Assembly (NCBI RefSeq): GCF_035825295.1
Contig: NZ_JAYMGI010000002.1
Location: forward strand, 3,105,001 to 3,169,000
Length of the DNA stretch: 64,000 bases
Source: Actinacidiphila sp. DG2A-62
Lineage (GTDB): Bacteria; Actinomycetota; Actinomycetes; Streptomycetales; Streptomycetaceae
Direction of reading: 5' to 3'
Part shown: positions 27,623 to 36,805 of the stretch, one piece after another
How positions within the stretch are numbered: position 1 is the first letter of the stretch
Layout: each line of letters begins with the position of its first letter
Translations under genes and position numbers: made by a program
The notes under the pieces: generated by a model
What the model saw: only the letters and a program-made list of their open reading frames with translations
Databases searched by the model: none
What the model was told of the DNA's origin: nothing

Positions 27623-29496
27623 ATGCGCGACGGGACGGTGGGGGGAACGGCTACGGCGCCGCTCCTGACTGGGAGCAGGGGCTGTACCGGGACGACGCCC
27701 GCGCGTACGCCCCGGAGCCGGACGGCGGATATCCGCCGGCGGAGCACGGCGGGTACGCCCCTTCCGGCCCCGACGGCGCGTACGCGCCCCCCGAGTCCGG
27801 CGGCGCCTCCGCCCCGCCCGGCCAGGCGATACCCGGGCCGCGCGCCCCGCAGCCCGGCTCGCACCGGGCGCGGAGCCGCGGCGCCCAGGAAGGCTCCGGC
27901 GGCACGGGCGGACCCGACGGCACGGGCGGACCCGGCGGCCCCGGCGGCGGCCACCGCAGAGGCGGCCGGCGGGCTCCCCGCAGCCGCGGCCGACGGCTGC
28001 TGAAGTGGACCGCGATCGGCACCTCGGTGGCGGTGCTGGGCACTGCGGGCGCGGCCTACGGCTACTACGAGTACCTCGCCAGCAAGATCCACAAGGGGCA
28101 GCGGGTCAGCGGCGACACCCACGCGATCAAGCCGAAGGCCAACGCCGACGGCGACACCCCGCTGAACATCCTCATCCTCGGCTCCGACACCCGCTCCGAC
28201 CCCGAGGACGCCAAGCTGGGCGGCGCGGCCGACAGCACCGGCGCGCGGGCCGACGTGATCATGATCGCGCACCTGTCGGCGGACCGCAGCAACATGTCGA
28301 TCGTCAGCATCCCGCGCGACACCCGGGTGAACATACCCAAGTGCACCGACCCCAAGACGCACCAGGAATACCCGGCGACCACCGACATCATCAACGCCTC
28401 GCTGGCCCGCGGCGGCGCCGGCTGCACCCTGGCCACCGTGCAGAACCTCACCGGCGGCCTCTACATCGACCACTGGCTGACCATCGACTTCGCCGGCGTG
28501 GTGAAGATGGCCGACGTGCTCGGCGGCGCGCAGGTCTGCGTGCAGCAGAACGTGGACGACCACCCGACCGCGGCCCAGCCCGGCGGCTCGCACCTGCACC
28601 TGACGGCCGGCACCCACACGGTCAAGGGCGAGCAGGCGCTGCAGTGGCTGCGCACCCGGCACGCCTTCGGCAGCGACGCGATGCGCTCCAAGGCGCAGCA
28701 CATGTACATGAGCTCGCTGCTGCGCAACCTGCGCAGCCAGAACCTCTTCTCCAACCCGGGCCGGCTCAACGACATCGCGACCAAGGCGATGTCGGCGTTC
28801 ACCGTGTCCTCCGAGATCGGCACCCCGAAGAAGCTCTACGACCTGGGCATGCAGCTCAAGAGCATCCCGCCGAACCGGACCACGATGCTGACGATGCCGC
28901 ACATCGAGGACCCGGAGAACCAGAACCACTACGTGCCGGCCCCCAGCGCCCAGACCGTCTGGTCGCTGATGCGCAACGACGTGGCGATGGACGCCAACGG
29001 CAAGGCCGCCTCGACCGCGTCGCCGAGCGCCAAGCCGACCACCGCGCCGGCGGGACCGCCCGCCGCGGCGCCGGCCACCGTCCCGGTCACCGTGGTCAAC
29101 GGCACGGCGGGCACCGACGAGGGCGTCCCGACCTCGCACCGGGCCGGCGACATCGCGCAGGAGCTGGTCGCCAAGGGCTTCGCCAAGGCCGCCGCCACCC
29201 AGCAGGCGCACCCCAGCCAGGGCACCACGCTGGTCTACCCGGCGAGCGCCGGCGCGCAGGGCAGGTCGGACGCGCTGTCGGTGGCCAAGGCGCTCGGCAT
29301 CCCGGCCACGGGCGTCAAGGCGTCCGCGCAGGCCGACGCCATCACGCTGACCGTCGGCGCCGACTGGAAGACCGGCACGGACTACGCGGCGACGCTGCCG
29401 AAGGCCGGCTCGGTGCCGACCGACGCGGACGCGGTCAACGGCGCGGAGGACTCGTCCAAGAACTGCATGTACGTCGAGCCGACGTACCGGTTCTGA
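27623..29496 (+). CDS. LCP family protein 3 with LytR C-terminal domain (frame broken near 27640)
   Basis: An ATG at 27623 follows a good RBS (GGAGAGGA), but only MRDGTV is in that frame. The natural continuation GGNGYGAAPDWEQGLYRDDA lies in the next frame, with no usable start of its own before 28027. Adding one G to the run 27640-27645 restores a protein of about 624 residues: a Gly/Tyr/Pro-rich N-terminus, a membrane helix (WTAIGTSVAVLGTAGAAYGY), the LCP domain (NILILGSDTRSDPEDAK, SIPRDTRVNIPKC, WLRTRHAFGSDAM) and LytR_C (VPVTVVNGTAG). Without the correction, the earliest start (28027) would cut the membrane helix. Confidence 0.85.
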
Positions 29497-29514
29497 GCCG
29501 GCGCCGCGCGCGGC

Positions 29515-30591
29515 TCAGACGTCCGCGGGGGTTCCGGTGGACGTCTGCGCCGGGTGCGCGTCGCCGGTGACCGCCGGGCGGCGGCTGGCGATCACCCGGC
29601 GGGCCAGCGAGCGCGGGCTGGTGACGAAGCCGTAGCCCCAGCACATGTGCATGGTGGCCAGCGCCAGCGGGATGCGCAGGCGCGCCGCCGCGGGCAGCCC
29701 GCGCCCGGCCGGCAGCGAGCCGACGGTGATGCCGGCCAGGTACGCCGCGGGCACCAGCAGCGCCCACGGGGTGAGCGCCGCGCCGACCACCAGGCCGGCG
29801 GCGTTGGCGATCAGCGCGCCGGGGGCGGCCAGGTAGCGCAGGTTGACCGAGCCGCGGTGGTAGCGGGTGACGACGCGGCGCCAGCGCCCGTAGTCCTTGT
29901 ACTGTTTGGCCAGGGTGCGCACGCTCGGCCGGGGGCGGTAGGAGACCCGCAGCTCGGGCGAGAACCAGATCAGGTGGCCGGCCTCGCGGATGCGGTAGTT
30001 CAGCTCCCAGTCCTGGGCGCGGATGAACTCCACGTTGTAGCCGCCCTGCTGCTCCAGCACCTCGCGGCGGAAGACGCCGAGGTACACGGTGTCCGCGGGC
30101 GCGGCGGCGCCGCCGGTGTGAAAGGCGGCGTTGCCGACGCCGATCTTCGCGGTCATCGCCGCGGCGACCGCCTGCTCCCACGCGTTCTCGCCCTCGGCGT
30201 GCATGATGCCGCCGACGTTGGCCGCGCCGGTCTCGTCCAGCAGCCGCACGGCGGTGGCGATGTAGTTCGGCGAGAGCATGCCGTGGCCGTCGACGCGGAC
30301 CACCACCGGGTGGCGGGAGGCGGCGATGGCCGCGTTGAGCGCGGCGGGGGTGCGTCCCGTCGGGTTGGGCACGGTGTGGACGCGGGGGTCCTCGGCGACG
30401 AGTTCGGCCGCGATCGCGTCGGTGCGGTCCGTGGACGGGCCGAGCGCGATGACGACTTCGAGCTCGCCCGGGTAGTCCTGGGCCAGGATGTGCCGGACGG
30501 AGTTGCGCAGGTGGCGCTCCTCGTTGAGCACCGGCATGATCACGGAGACGGCCGGGAGCGCGGGGTTCGAGGCGTGGGTGGCGGCGTTCAT
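29515..30591 (-). CDS. Glycosyltransferase family 2 (ExoA-like)
   Basis: 358 residues, ATG at 30591. GT-A fold with VSVIMPVLNEERHLRNSV, VVIALGPSTDRTDAIAAEL, VRVDGHGMLSPNYIATAV (DGH in place of DxD, as in succinoglycan ExoA-like enzymes), RAQDWELNYRIREAGH, and two or three membrane helices near the C-terminus (ALIANAAGLVVGAALTPWAL). Probably adds a sugar to a lipid-linked envelope polymer. It lies among LCP genes, converging on LCP3 with an 18-bp gap and diverging from LCP4, which supports a role in making the polymer the LCP proteins attach. Confidence 0.9.
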   Translation of the reverse strand: MNAATHASNPALPAVSVIMPVLNEERHLRNSVRHILAQDYPGELEVVIALGPSTDRTDAIAAELVAEDPRVHTVPNPTGRTPAALNAAIAASRHPVVVRVDGHGMLSPNYIATAVRLLDETGAANVGGIMHAEGENAWEQAVAAAMTAKIGVGNAAFHTGGAAAPADTVYLGVFRREVLEQQGGYNVEFIRAQDWELNYRIREAGHLIWFSPELRVSYRPRPSVRTLAKQYKDYGRWRRVVTRYHRGSVNLRYLAAPGALIANAAGLVVGAALTPWALLVPAAYLAGITVGSLPAGRGLPAAARLRIPLALATMHMCWGYGFVTSPRSLARRVIASRRPAVTGDAHPAQTSTGTPADV

Positions 30592-30713
30592 CGTGAGGAA
30601 CGTTACCGCTATCGGGGGACACCAGCGCGTGGGGCCATAACCGACAGTCCTATTTGTCCCTAGCCTGAACGGGTTCTGCTCCGCTTCGTCCCCGATGCCC
30701 GGAGGTCGTGCCC

Positions 30714-32385
30714 GTGCCGCCCACCCGACGCCGACCGGCGACCGGCGCCGGCCCCGCCCGCCGGCGCGGGGCAGGTCCCCCGCGCCCGGACGGTCGCCCC
30801 CGGACAGGGGGCGCGGGGCGCCCGGGGCGCGGGCGGCGCGCGGCGCCCGGGGCCGCGCCGGCCGCCGGTCCGGTGGAGCACCAGGATCGCCGGCGGGATC
30901 GCGCTGCTGGTGATCACCGCCAGCGGGCTCGGGCACGCGGTGGTGAACTCGCTGAGCGGGGCGATCGACCGGGTGGACGCCTTCGGCGGCATGCAGGGCC
31001 GCCCCGAGGGCTCCAAGGGCACCAACTTCCTGCTGGTCGGCACCGACGGCCGCGACGGCCTGGACCCGGGCGAGAAGCGGCAGTACCACCTGGGCGGCGC
31101 GCCCTGCCACTGCACCGACACGATCATGCTGGTGCACCTGTCGCAGGACCGGCGGCGGGCCAGCGTGGTGAGCATCCCGCGGGACAGCTACGTACGGCTG
31201 CCGGACGTCGGCCCCGCGGCGGTCCTCGCCTCGCGCGGCGCCGCGGGGGCGACGCCGGCGGCCTCCCGGGCGCCGGGCTCCGCGTCCGCGGCACCGTCCG
31301 CGTCGGCATCCCCGTCCGCGTCGGCATCCCCGTCCGCGTCGGCGTCCCCGTCCGCGTCGGCGCCCGTGGGCACGCATCCGGCGAAGATCAACGAAGCGTA
31401 CGCCGACGGCGGCCCCAAGCTGACCGTGCAGACGGTCGAGCGGCTCACCGGGGTGCACATCGACCACTACCTGGAGGTCGACTTCACCAGCTTCATGAAG
31501 ACCGTCGACGTGATCGGCGGCGTCCCGGTGTGCACCACCGAGCCGCTCACCGACTCCTACACCGGGCTGAAGCTGCCCGCGGGCACCACCCGGCTCGACG
31601 GCGGCCAGGCACTGCAGTACGTCCGCTCCCGACACATCGACGGTTCCGCGGACCTGGGCCGGATGCAGCGGCAGCAGAAGTTCCTCGCCCAGGTCATCCA
31701 CAAGATCACCAGCAGCGGCACGCTGAGCAACCCGGTCGAGCTGAGCCGGGTGGCCGGCACCGTGCTCGGCTCGGTCCGCGCCGACCAGGGGCTCAGCGCG
31801 ACCGACCTGATCGCGCTCGCGCAGGGCATGAAGGGCTTCTCGCCCAGTTCCTCGGAGTTCGCCTCGGTGCCGCTGAGCGAACTGAACTACAAGGTCCCGG
31901 GCATCGGCTCCACGGTGAAGTGGGACGAGGCGAAGGCCGGCAAGCTGTGGGCGGCGATCCGCGCGGACCGGCCGCTGACCGCGCCGAAGCCCGCCGCGCA
32001 CTCCTCCGCCGGCTCCGGCCCGGCCACGGTGGACGTCGCTCCGGCGACGATCCGGGTCACGGTGGCGAACGGCACGTCGACCAACGGCCTGGCCGCCGCC
32101 GCGCAGAAGGCGCTGCGCGCGACCGGCTTCGTCACCCCGGAGCTGCCGGCCACCGCCGAGACCAAGGTCGCCCGCACCGAGATCCGCTACGACCCGCGCT
32201 GGGACCGCTCGGCGAAGGCGCTGGGCGTCGCCCTGCCGACGGCGGAGCTGGTGCCGGTGGCCGGCCAGGGCGCGGTGATGCGGGTCGTGCTCGGCCCCGA
32301 CTACACCAAGGTCACGCCGGTGCGGGCCGCCTCGCACCCGGTCGGCGAGAGCGCGGTGACCGGCGACGAGGTCGCCTGTCCGTAG
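30714..32385 (+). CDS. LCP family protein 4 with LytR C-terminal domain (frame broken at N-terminus)
   Basis: GGAGG at 30701 with the GTG at 30714 gives [18 protein letters not shown], but the membrane helix ([20 protein letters not shown]) and LCP domain are in another frame whose first start, 30910, falls inside the helix. A net gain of one base (or loss of two) within 30730-30880 explains this. The LCP domain shows [50 protein letters not shown] and [20 protein letters not shown]; a Ser/Pro/Ala repeat linker is inserted after the SIPRDSY motif; LytR_C ([20 protein letters not shown]) ends the protein. About 556 residues if corrected. Confidence 0.83.
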
Positions 32386-32422
32386 CGGACCGGTGCCGTA
32401 CCCCGGCCTGCGGCGCGCGGCC

Positions 32423-32494
32423 GGTCCGTGCGGTCCGTACGGCCCGTGCGGTCCCTGCGGTCCGTGCAGTCCATGCAGTCCATGCGGTCCGTGC
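32423..32494. repeat. 9-bp tandem repeat, eight units
   Basis: Eight exact-length copies of GGTCCGTGC and variants (AGTCCATGC, GGCCCGTGC) lie between the convergent ends of LCP4 and the thioesterase gene. A multiple of three, but not inside a supported gene. Confidence 0.9.
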
Positions 32495-32503
32495 GGGGTC
32501 GGC

Positions 32504-33097
32504 TCAGTCGCCCAGGCCCTCGGCGGCGCGCTCGCGGCGCAGCTCGACGATGGCGCGGCGGCGGGCCAGCCGGTGGGTGCGGCGGATCTGGGCCTCCTGC
32601 CAGCGGCGGCGGTCCCGGTCGGTCTCCGGCACCACCTGCGGCACCGGGCGCGGCCGACCCTCGGCGTCGACCGCGACGAAGACCAGGTAGGCGCTGGCGA
32701 CCTGCTTGGCGGGGCCGGACTCGTTCCAGCGCTCGGCGACGACCCGTACGCCGATCTCCATGGAGGTGGTGCCGGTCCAGTTGACCTGCGCGCGCACGTG
32801 CAGCAGGTCGCCCACCCTGACCGGCTCCAGGAAGGCCATCTCGTCCATCGCGCCGGTGACCGCGGGCCCCCCGGAGTGGCGGCCGGCGACCGCGCCCGCG
32901 GCGTCGTCCACCAGCTTCATCACGACGCCGCCGTGCACGGTCCCCAGCAGGTTCGTGTCGTGGGCGCTCATGATGTGGGAGAGCGTGATCCGGGAGGCGG
33001 AGGTCGGCCGCTCCGCGACGACGGGCACGGCCGGGGTGGCCAGCGGGTCCGGGCCGCCGGCGGTGGGGTGCTGCGGTCGGGACGGGTCCTCGATCAT
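32504..33097 (-). CDS. Acyl-CoA thioesterase, hotdog fold
   Basis: 197 residues, ATG at 33097 with AAGGTGG upstream. Single hotdog domain with the family pattern [38 protein letters not shown] (catalytic Asp region), [20 protein letters not shown] and [11 protein letters not shown], and an Arg-rich C-terminal tail. It hydrolyses acyl-CoA esters in the cytoplasm; chain-length preference is unknown. It diverges from LCP5 and converges on LCP4. Confidence 0.92.
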   Translation of the reverse strand: MIEDPSRPQHPTAGGPDPLATPAVPVVAERPTSASRITLSHIMSAHDTNLLGTVHGGVVMKLVDDAAGAVAGRHSGGPAVTGAMDEMAFLEPVRVGDLLHVRAQVNWTGTTSMEIGVRVVAERWNESGPAKQVASAYLVFVAVDAEGRPRPVPQVVPETDRDRRRWQEAQIRRTHRLARRRAIVELRRERAAEGLGD

Positions 33098-33226
33098 GAC
33101 ATCCACCTTATGTCCGACCGTGCTCACGTCACGAAACGGCTCCCGAGCCGGGGCGAATGCATCGGGTCTGCTACAGAACCGCCTGGGATTCAGGGTGACC
33201 CCCCGTGGCCGGGCACACTGGCGGAC

Positions 33227-34462
33227 ATGAACGGTTGGAGCGATGACACCGAGCAGCGCAGGCTCTCCGAGCCTCCGCTGCCGCCAGAACTGTCGCCGCG
33301 CAGGGCAGCGGCAGCCTCGGGCGGCGTCCCGCCGCAGGCCGCCAGGCGCCCCCAGCCGGGCGCCGCGCCGGGCGGCCCGGGCGGCTACGGCGGCCCTTCC
33401 GGACCCGGTGGGCCGGGCGGTCCCGGCGGACCGGGCGCCCCGGGCACGGCCGCGGGGCCGCGCAGGCGGCGCTGGAGCACCCGCAAGAAGATCGGCGTCA
33501 CGGCGCTCGGCCTGGTCGTGGTGCTGCTCGCGGTGACGGTCTCGACGTACTTCTGGGCCGACTCCAAGGTGCGCCGCGAGGTGGACCTGAGCACCGTCGA
33601 GGACCGGCCGCCGGCCGGCAAGGGCACGAACTACCTGATCGTCGGCTCGGACAGCCGTGAGGGGCTGACCAAGGAGGACGAGAAGAAGCTGCACACCGGC
33701 GCCGCCGAGGGCCAGCGCACCGACTCGATGATGATCCTGCACACCGGCGGCAACGGCACCACGATGCTGAGCCTGCCGCGCGACTCCTACGTCACCATCC
33801 CCGCCTTCACCGGCAAGGAGACGCACAAGCGCTACGCGGCCTCGACGCACAAGCTGAACCGCGCCTACGCCGACGGCGGCCCCGAGCTGCTGACCCGGAC
33901 CATCGAGTACAACACCGGCATCCACATCGACCACTACGCGGAGATCGGCTTCGCCGGCTTCGTGAACCTGGTCAACGCGCTGGGCGGGACCACCATCTGC
34001 CTGGACAAGCCGCTGCACGACAAGGCGTCCGGCGCGGACTTCGCGGCCGGCTGCCAGAAGATGAACGGGCAGCAGTCGCTGGCCTACGTCCGGCAGCGGC
34101 ACCAGGAGGCCGACCAGGACCTGGGCCGGATGCGCAACCAGCAGAAGTTCCTGTCCACCCTGGCCCACCAGGCGGCCTCGCCGTCCACCATCCTCAACCC
34201 GTTCAAGCTGTACCCGGTCATCGGCTCGGGCCTGGACACGCTCATCGTCGACAAGAAGATGAGCCTGCTGGACCTGACCCACATGTTCTGGGCGATGAAG
34301 GGCGTCACCGGCGGCGACGGCCGGCAGATGACCGTGCCGATAGGCAACGCCAACTACATGACCCCCAACGACGGCGACGCCGTGAAGTGGGACATGACGA
34401 AGGCCAAGCAGCTCTTCGACGAGCTGAAGAACGACGAGAAGGTCACCGTCAGCGGCAACTGA
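33227..34462 (+). CDS. LCP family protein 5
   Basis: 411 residues. The ATG at 33227 lies 7 nt after CACACT (33214-33219), suggesting a leaderless start. A cytoplasmic Gly/Pro-rich N-terminus (about 85 residues) and a membrane helix ([20 protein letters not shown]) precede the LCP domain: [71 protein letters not shown]. No LytR_C domain. It is followed by a strong shared terminator (34509-34560). Confidence 0.93.
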   Translation: MNGWSDDTEQRRLSEPPLPPELSPRRAAAASGGVPPQAARRPQPGAAPGGPGGYGGPSGPGGPGGPGGPGAPGTAAGPRRRRWSTRKKIGVTALGLVVVLLAVTVSTYFWADSKVRREVDLSTVEDRPPAGKGTNYLIVGSDSREGLTKEDEKKLHTGAAEGQRTDSMMILHTGGNGTTMLSLPRDSYVTIPAFTGKETHKRYAASTHKLNRAYADGGPELLTRTIEYNTGIHIDHYAEIGFAGFVNLVNALGGTTICLDKPLHDKASGADFAAGCQKMNGQQSLAYVRQRHQEADQDLGRMRNQQKFLSTLAHQAASPSTILNPFKLYPVIGSGLDTLIVDKKMSLLDLTHMFWAMKGVTGGDGRQMTVPIGNANYMTPNDGDAVKWDMTKAKQLFDELKNDEKVTVSGN

Positions 34463-34508
34463 CGTACGGCGCCGGCACGGCGCACCGGCACGCGGACGCG
34501 CACGCGGA

Positions 34509-34560
34509 CACGCGGAAGCGGCCCGGCCCCCGGGAGGAGGGGTCGGGCCGCTTCCGCGTG
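34509..34560. terminator. Bidirectional terminator between LCP5 and the LAETG protein
   Basis: A 17-bp perfect stem (34509-34525 with 34544-34560), extended by further pairs inside the loop, lies between convergent genes. Core arms: CGCGGAAGCGGCCCG and its complement. Confidence 0.85.
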
Positions 34561-34610
34561 TCGGTGCGCCGGCGCGCGTGCGTGCGCCGGAACGCCGGCG
34601 CGTCAGGTGC

Positions 34611-35309
34611 TCAGTGCCGCGCGGTGGCGGTCTTGCGGCGCAGGAAGAAGACCGCGCCGGCGCCGGCCGCCACGAGGGCCGCGGCGATGCCGGCGATCAT
34701 GCCGGTGTTGCTGCCGCCACCGGTCTCGGCCAGGTCCTGCGTGCCCGCCGCGGGGGACGGCGCGTTGGTGTCGCCGACGGCCGGGGCCGGCGAGGTGGTG
34801 CTCGCGCTCGGCGTCGGGCTCGCGGGCGCGGTGGTGGGCGGCGTGCTCGCCGGGGGCGTGCTGGCCGGCGGGGTGGTGCTGTCGGTCGGGGTCGGCGTCG
34901 GGGTGGTGGGCGCGGCGCAGGTCGTGCCGTTGGTCGTCAGGCTGCCCTTGGTGACGTCGGAGTCGACCCGGTTGCTGCCCACGGTCTGCACGTGCACGCG
35001 GTAGGTGCTGTCGGCGTACCAGGGCACCTGGATGTCGATCGACTGGGTGGTCGACGCGCCGTTGAAGTGGCCGGAGCCGACGTTCTTGTCGCCCACGTAG
35101 ACGGTCACGTCGACGGCGGTGCCGCTGGTGTCGGTGTCGGTCACCTTGACGTCGGCCTTGCCGGTCGCGGTGTTGCAGGACACGTCGGCGGTGAAGTCAC
35201 GGATGTCGCAGGCGAAGGCGGTCCCGCCGACGGCCAGCGAGAGCGCGGCTGCGGCGGACGCGACGCCGATGGAACGCACCGCTATGGCGGTGCGGCGGTT
35301 TATGGACAC
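34611..35309 (-). CDS. LAETG-anchored cell-surface protein
   Basis: 232 residues: a signal peptide (SIGVASAAAALSLAVGGTAF, cleavage near A33), a small beta-sandwich-like domain with two pairs of Cys (CDIRDFTADVSC and, later, TTC), a Thr/Pro/Ser-rich stalk (residues 132-190), the sorting signal LAETGGGSNTG, a hydrophobic helix and the basic tail RRKTATARH. LAxTG signals are used by class E sortases of Streptomyces; no sortase gene lies in this window. Role unknown; it could be a wall-linked coat protein. Confidence 0.9.
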   Translation of the reverse strand: MSINRRTAIAVRSIGVASAAAALSLAVGGTAFACDIRDFTADVSCNTATGKADVKVTDTDTSGTAVDVTVYVGDKNVGSGHFNGASTTQSIDIQVPWYADSTYRVHVQTVGSNRVDSDVTKGSLTTNGTTCAAPTTPTPTPTDSTTPPASTPPASTPPTTAPASPTPSASTTSPAPAVGDTNAPSPAAGTQDLAETGGGSNTGMIAGIAAALVAAGAGAVFFLRRKTATARH

Positions 35310-35396
35310 GGCTTCCCTTCACGGGATCGGTTCACATCACGGAGGATCACCCCTGCGTCTCAACGGACCCCCGTCCCGCAGCGGATGACCCGACAG

Positions 35397-35425
35397 CTCT
35401 ACAAGTCCCCGCGATCGCTTGTCAA
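35397..35425 (-). promoter_or_regulatory. Promoter of the LAETG surface protein
   Basis: On the minus strand, TTGACA (35425-35420), a 17-bp spacer and GTAGAG (35402-35397), giving a leader of about 80 nt. The surrounding 283-bp gap (35310-35592) is less GC-rich and has no other gene. Confidence 0.65.
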
Positions 35426-35592
35426 TTGGCCGCAAACCGCCCGCTAAACCTCTTCACCCGTGCAAAGTCGTCAGCCTGAACACGCCGCCGTCCGCGGTTT
35501 ATTACAGAGTTGAGACGAACCGCGCCCGCCCCACCGACCCCATCCGCACCACGGCGGGACGGGCCGGCGGGCACGGGGACCGCGGGCTCGGG

Positions 35593-35964
35593 TCAGCAGG
35601 CGCACAGGCAGAACGGGTGCCCGGCCGGGTCCGCGTAGACCCGCCAGTTGCGCGCGCCGTCGTTGTCGCCCTCCAGCAGCGTGGCGCCGAGTTCGAGCAC
35701 CCGCTTCTCGGCGTCGTCCATGGCGGCGCGCTCGACCGCGACGTCCAGGTGGAACTGCTGCGGGCGCTCCGGGTCCGGCCAGGCCGGCGGCTTGTGGTCG
35801 AGCGCGCGCTGGAAGGCGAGGTCCTGCTCGCCCTCGCGGTGCAGGTCCACCCACTCCCCGTCGTCGTCGACCTCGACCGTGCCGCCGAGCAGTTCCGCGT
35901 AGAACGCGGCGAGCGCCGCGGGGTCGGGGCTGTCCAGGACCACCGCTCCGAGCCTGCCGATCAT
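35593..35964 (-). CDS. VOC family (glyoxalase/bleomycin-resistance fold) protein
   Basis: 123 residues, ATG at 35964 with GGAGGG 8 nt upstream. Two beta-alpha-beta-beta-beta halves: GRLGAVVLDSPDPAALAAFY ... WVDLHREGEQDLAFQRA and QQFHLDVAVERAAMDDAEKR ... RVYADPAGHPFCLCAC. Metal-ligand positions (H in QFHLDV, and E or H elsewhere) are partly kept. The substrate is unknown. It is divergent from the CGNR gene, with a possible shared operator between them. Confidence 0.9.
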   Translation of the reverse strand: MIGRLGAVVLDSPDPAALAAFYAELLGGTVEVDDDGEWVDLHREGEQDLAFQRALDHKPPAWPDPERPQQFHLDVAVERAAMDDAEKRVLELGATLLEGDNDGARNWRVYADPAGHPFCLCAC

Positions 35965-36005
35965 GACGTGTTCCCTCCGTCGTGGGCTTCGTTCCGCCGG
36001 GCACC

Positions 36006-36066
36006 GTTACCGGCAGATGGGCCTCAGCCGGTAACCGTTACTTCATCATGGCGGGCTGGGGGTAAC
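36006..36066. promoter_or_regulatory. Double inverted-repeat operator between VOC and CGNR genes
   Basis: Two 30-bp units, each GTTAC-20 nt-GTAAC, occupy 36006-36035 and 36037-36066, exactly 31 bp apart. The first has longer arms (GTTACCGGC/GCCGGTAAC). The second runs into the -10-like TAACGT (36063-36068) of the CGNR gene. Confidence 0.6.
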
Positions 36067-36075
36067 GTGGCAAGG

Positions 36076-36636
36076 GTGGAGGAGCCCGGAGCACGCGCGC
36101 CCGCGCCCGAGCCGCTGCGACTGGTCCAGGAGCTGGTGAACACCGTCGACCTGGAGCCGGGCGAGGAGAGCCTGGGCTCGCCCGCGGAGCTGGCGGCCTG
36201 GCTGCGCGGACACGGGCTGCCGGCCCGCGGCGTGGGCGCGGCCGACCTCGCCGAGGCCGTGGCGCTGCGCGAGGCGCTACGGGAGGTGTGCGCGGCGCAC
36301 GCGGGGGCGACGGTGCCCGGGGAGGCCCTGGGCACGCTGGACCGGCTGCTGCGGGCCGCGCCGCTGCGGCTGGAGATCGACGCGGCGGGCGCCGCGCGGG
36401 TCCGCCCGGCCGACGGGCTCGGCCCGACCGCGGCCCTCACCGCCGCGGTGGCCGCGGCCGTCGCCGCGGCGGTCGCGGACGGCACGTGGCCGCGGCTGAA
36501 GGCGTGCGCCGCGGACACCTGCCGGTGGGTCTACTACGACCGCAGCCCGGCCGGCCGCAGCCGCTGGTGCACGATGGCGCTGTGCGGCAGCCGCGCCAAG
36601 ATGCGCACGTACCGCAGGAACCGGGCCGGCGCCTGA
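36076..36636 (+). CDS. CGNR zinc-finger regulator-like protein
   Basis: 186 residues: an N-terminal ABATE/RsfA-like domain (LRLVQELVNTVDLEPGEESL, SPAELAAWLRGHGLP) and a C-terminal CGNR zinc finger (CAADTCRWVYYDRSPAGRSR, WCTMALCGSRAKMRTYRRN). The family is thought to regulate transcription and stress responses. The GTG at 36076 lies 7 nt after TAACGT, a leaderless fit; a GTG at 36067 is an alternative. The repeated dyad just upstream suggests autoregulation and control of the divergent VOC gene. Confidence 0.9.
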   Translation: MEEPGARAPAPEPLRLVQELVNTVDLEPGEESLGSPAELAAWLRGHGLPARGVGAADLAEAVALREALREVCAAHAGATVPGEALGTLDRLLRAAPLRLEIDAAGAARVRPADGLGPTAALTAAVAAAVAAAVADGTWPRLKACAADTCRWVYYDRSPAGRSRWCTMALCGSRAKMRTYRRNRAGA

Positions 36637-36658
36637 GTCCGGTCAGGCGCCGGCCCGG
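36621..36658 (+). terminator. Terminator overlapping the CGNR stop codon
   Basis: Perfect 16-bp arms, CCGGGCCGGCGCCTGA (36621-36636) and its complement (36643-36658), with the loop GTCCGG. The TGA stop is the end of the first arm. Confidence 0.8.
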
Positions 36659-36659
36659 T

Positions 36660-36805
36660 GGTCAGCGGGGCCGCGGGGGCCAGGGGCCGCAGCCGTCAGC
36701 AGGCCGCGGGGCCAGGTGCCGCGGCCGTCAGGAGGCCACGGGGCCAGGTGCCGCGGCGGTCGGGTGCCGCGGCGGTCGGGTGCCGGCGGTCAGGTGCCGC
36801 GGCGG
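36660..36805. repeat. GC-rich tandem repeats between CGNR and DUF347 genes
   Basis: Imperfect copies of GGTGCCGCGGCGGTCGG (about 17 bp, 36755-36805) and a longer unit containing GCCAGGTGCCGCGGC. No gene seen. Confidence 0.6.

Noticed and set aside
27640..27645. Programmed ribosomal frameshifting in LCP3
   Set aside because: There is no slippery heptamer with a downstream structure, and similar breaks in four other genes favour sequencing errors.
32393..32520. Cys/Gly/Pro-rich peptide translated from the 9-bp repeat, fused to the start of LCP5 in a long frame
   Set aside because: No RBS, and the LCP5 start has its own -10 signal; the peptide is simply the repeat read in frame.
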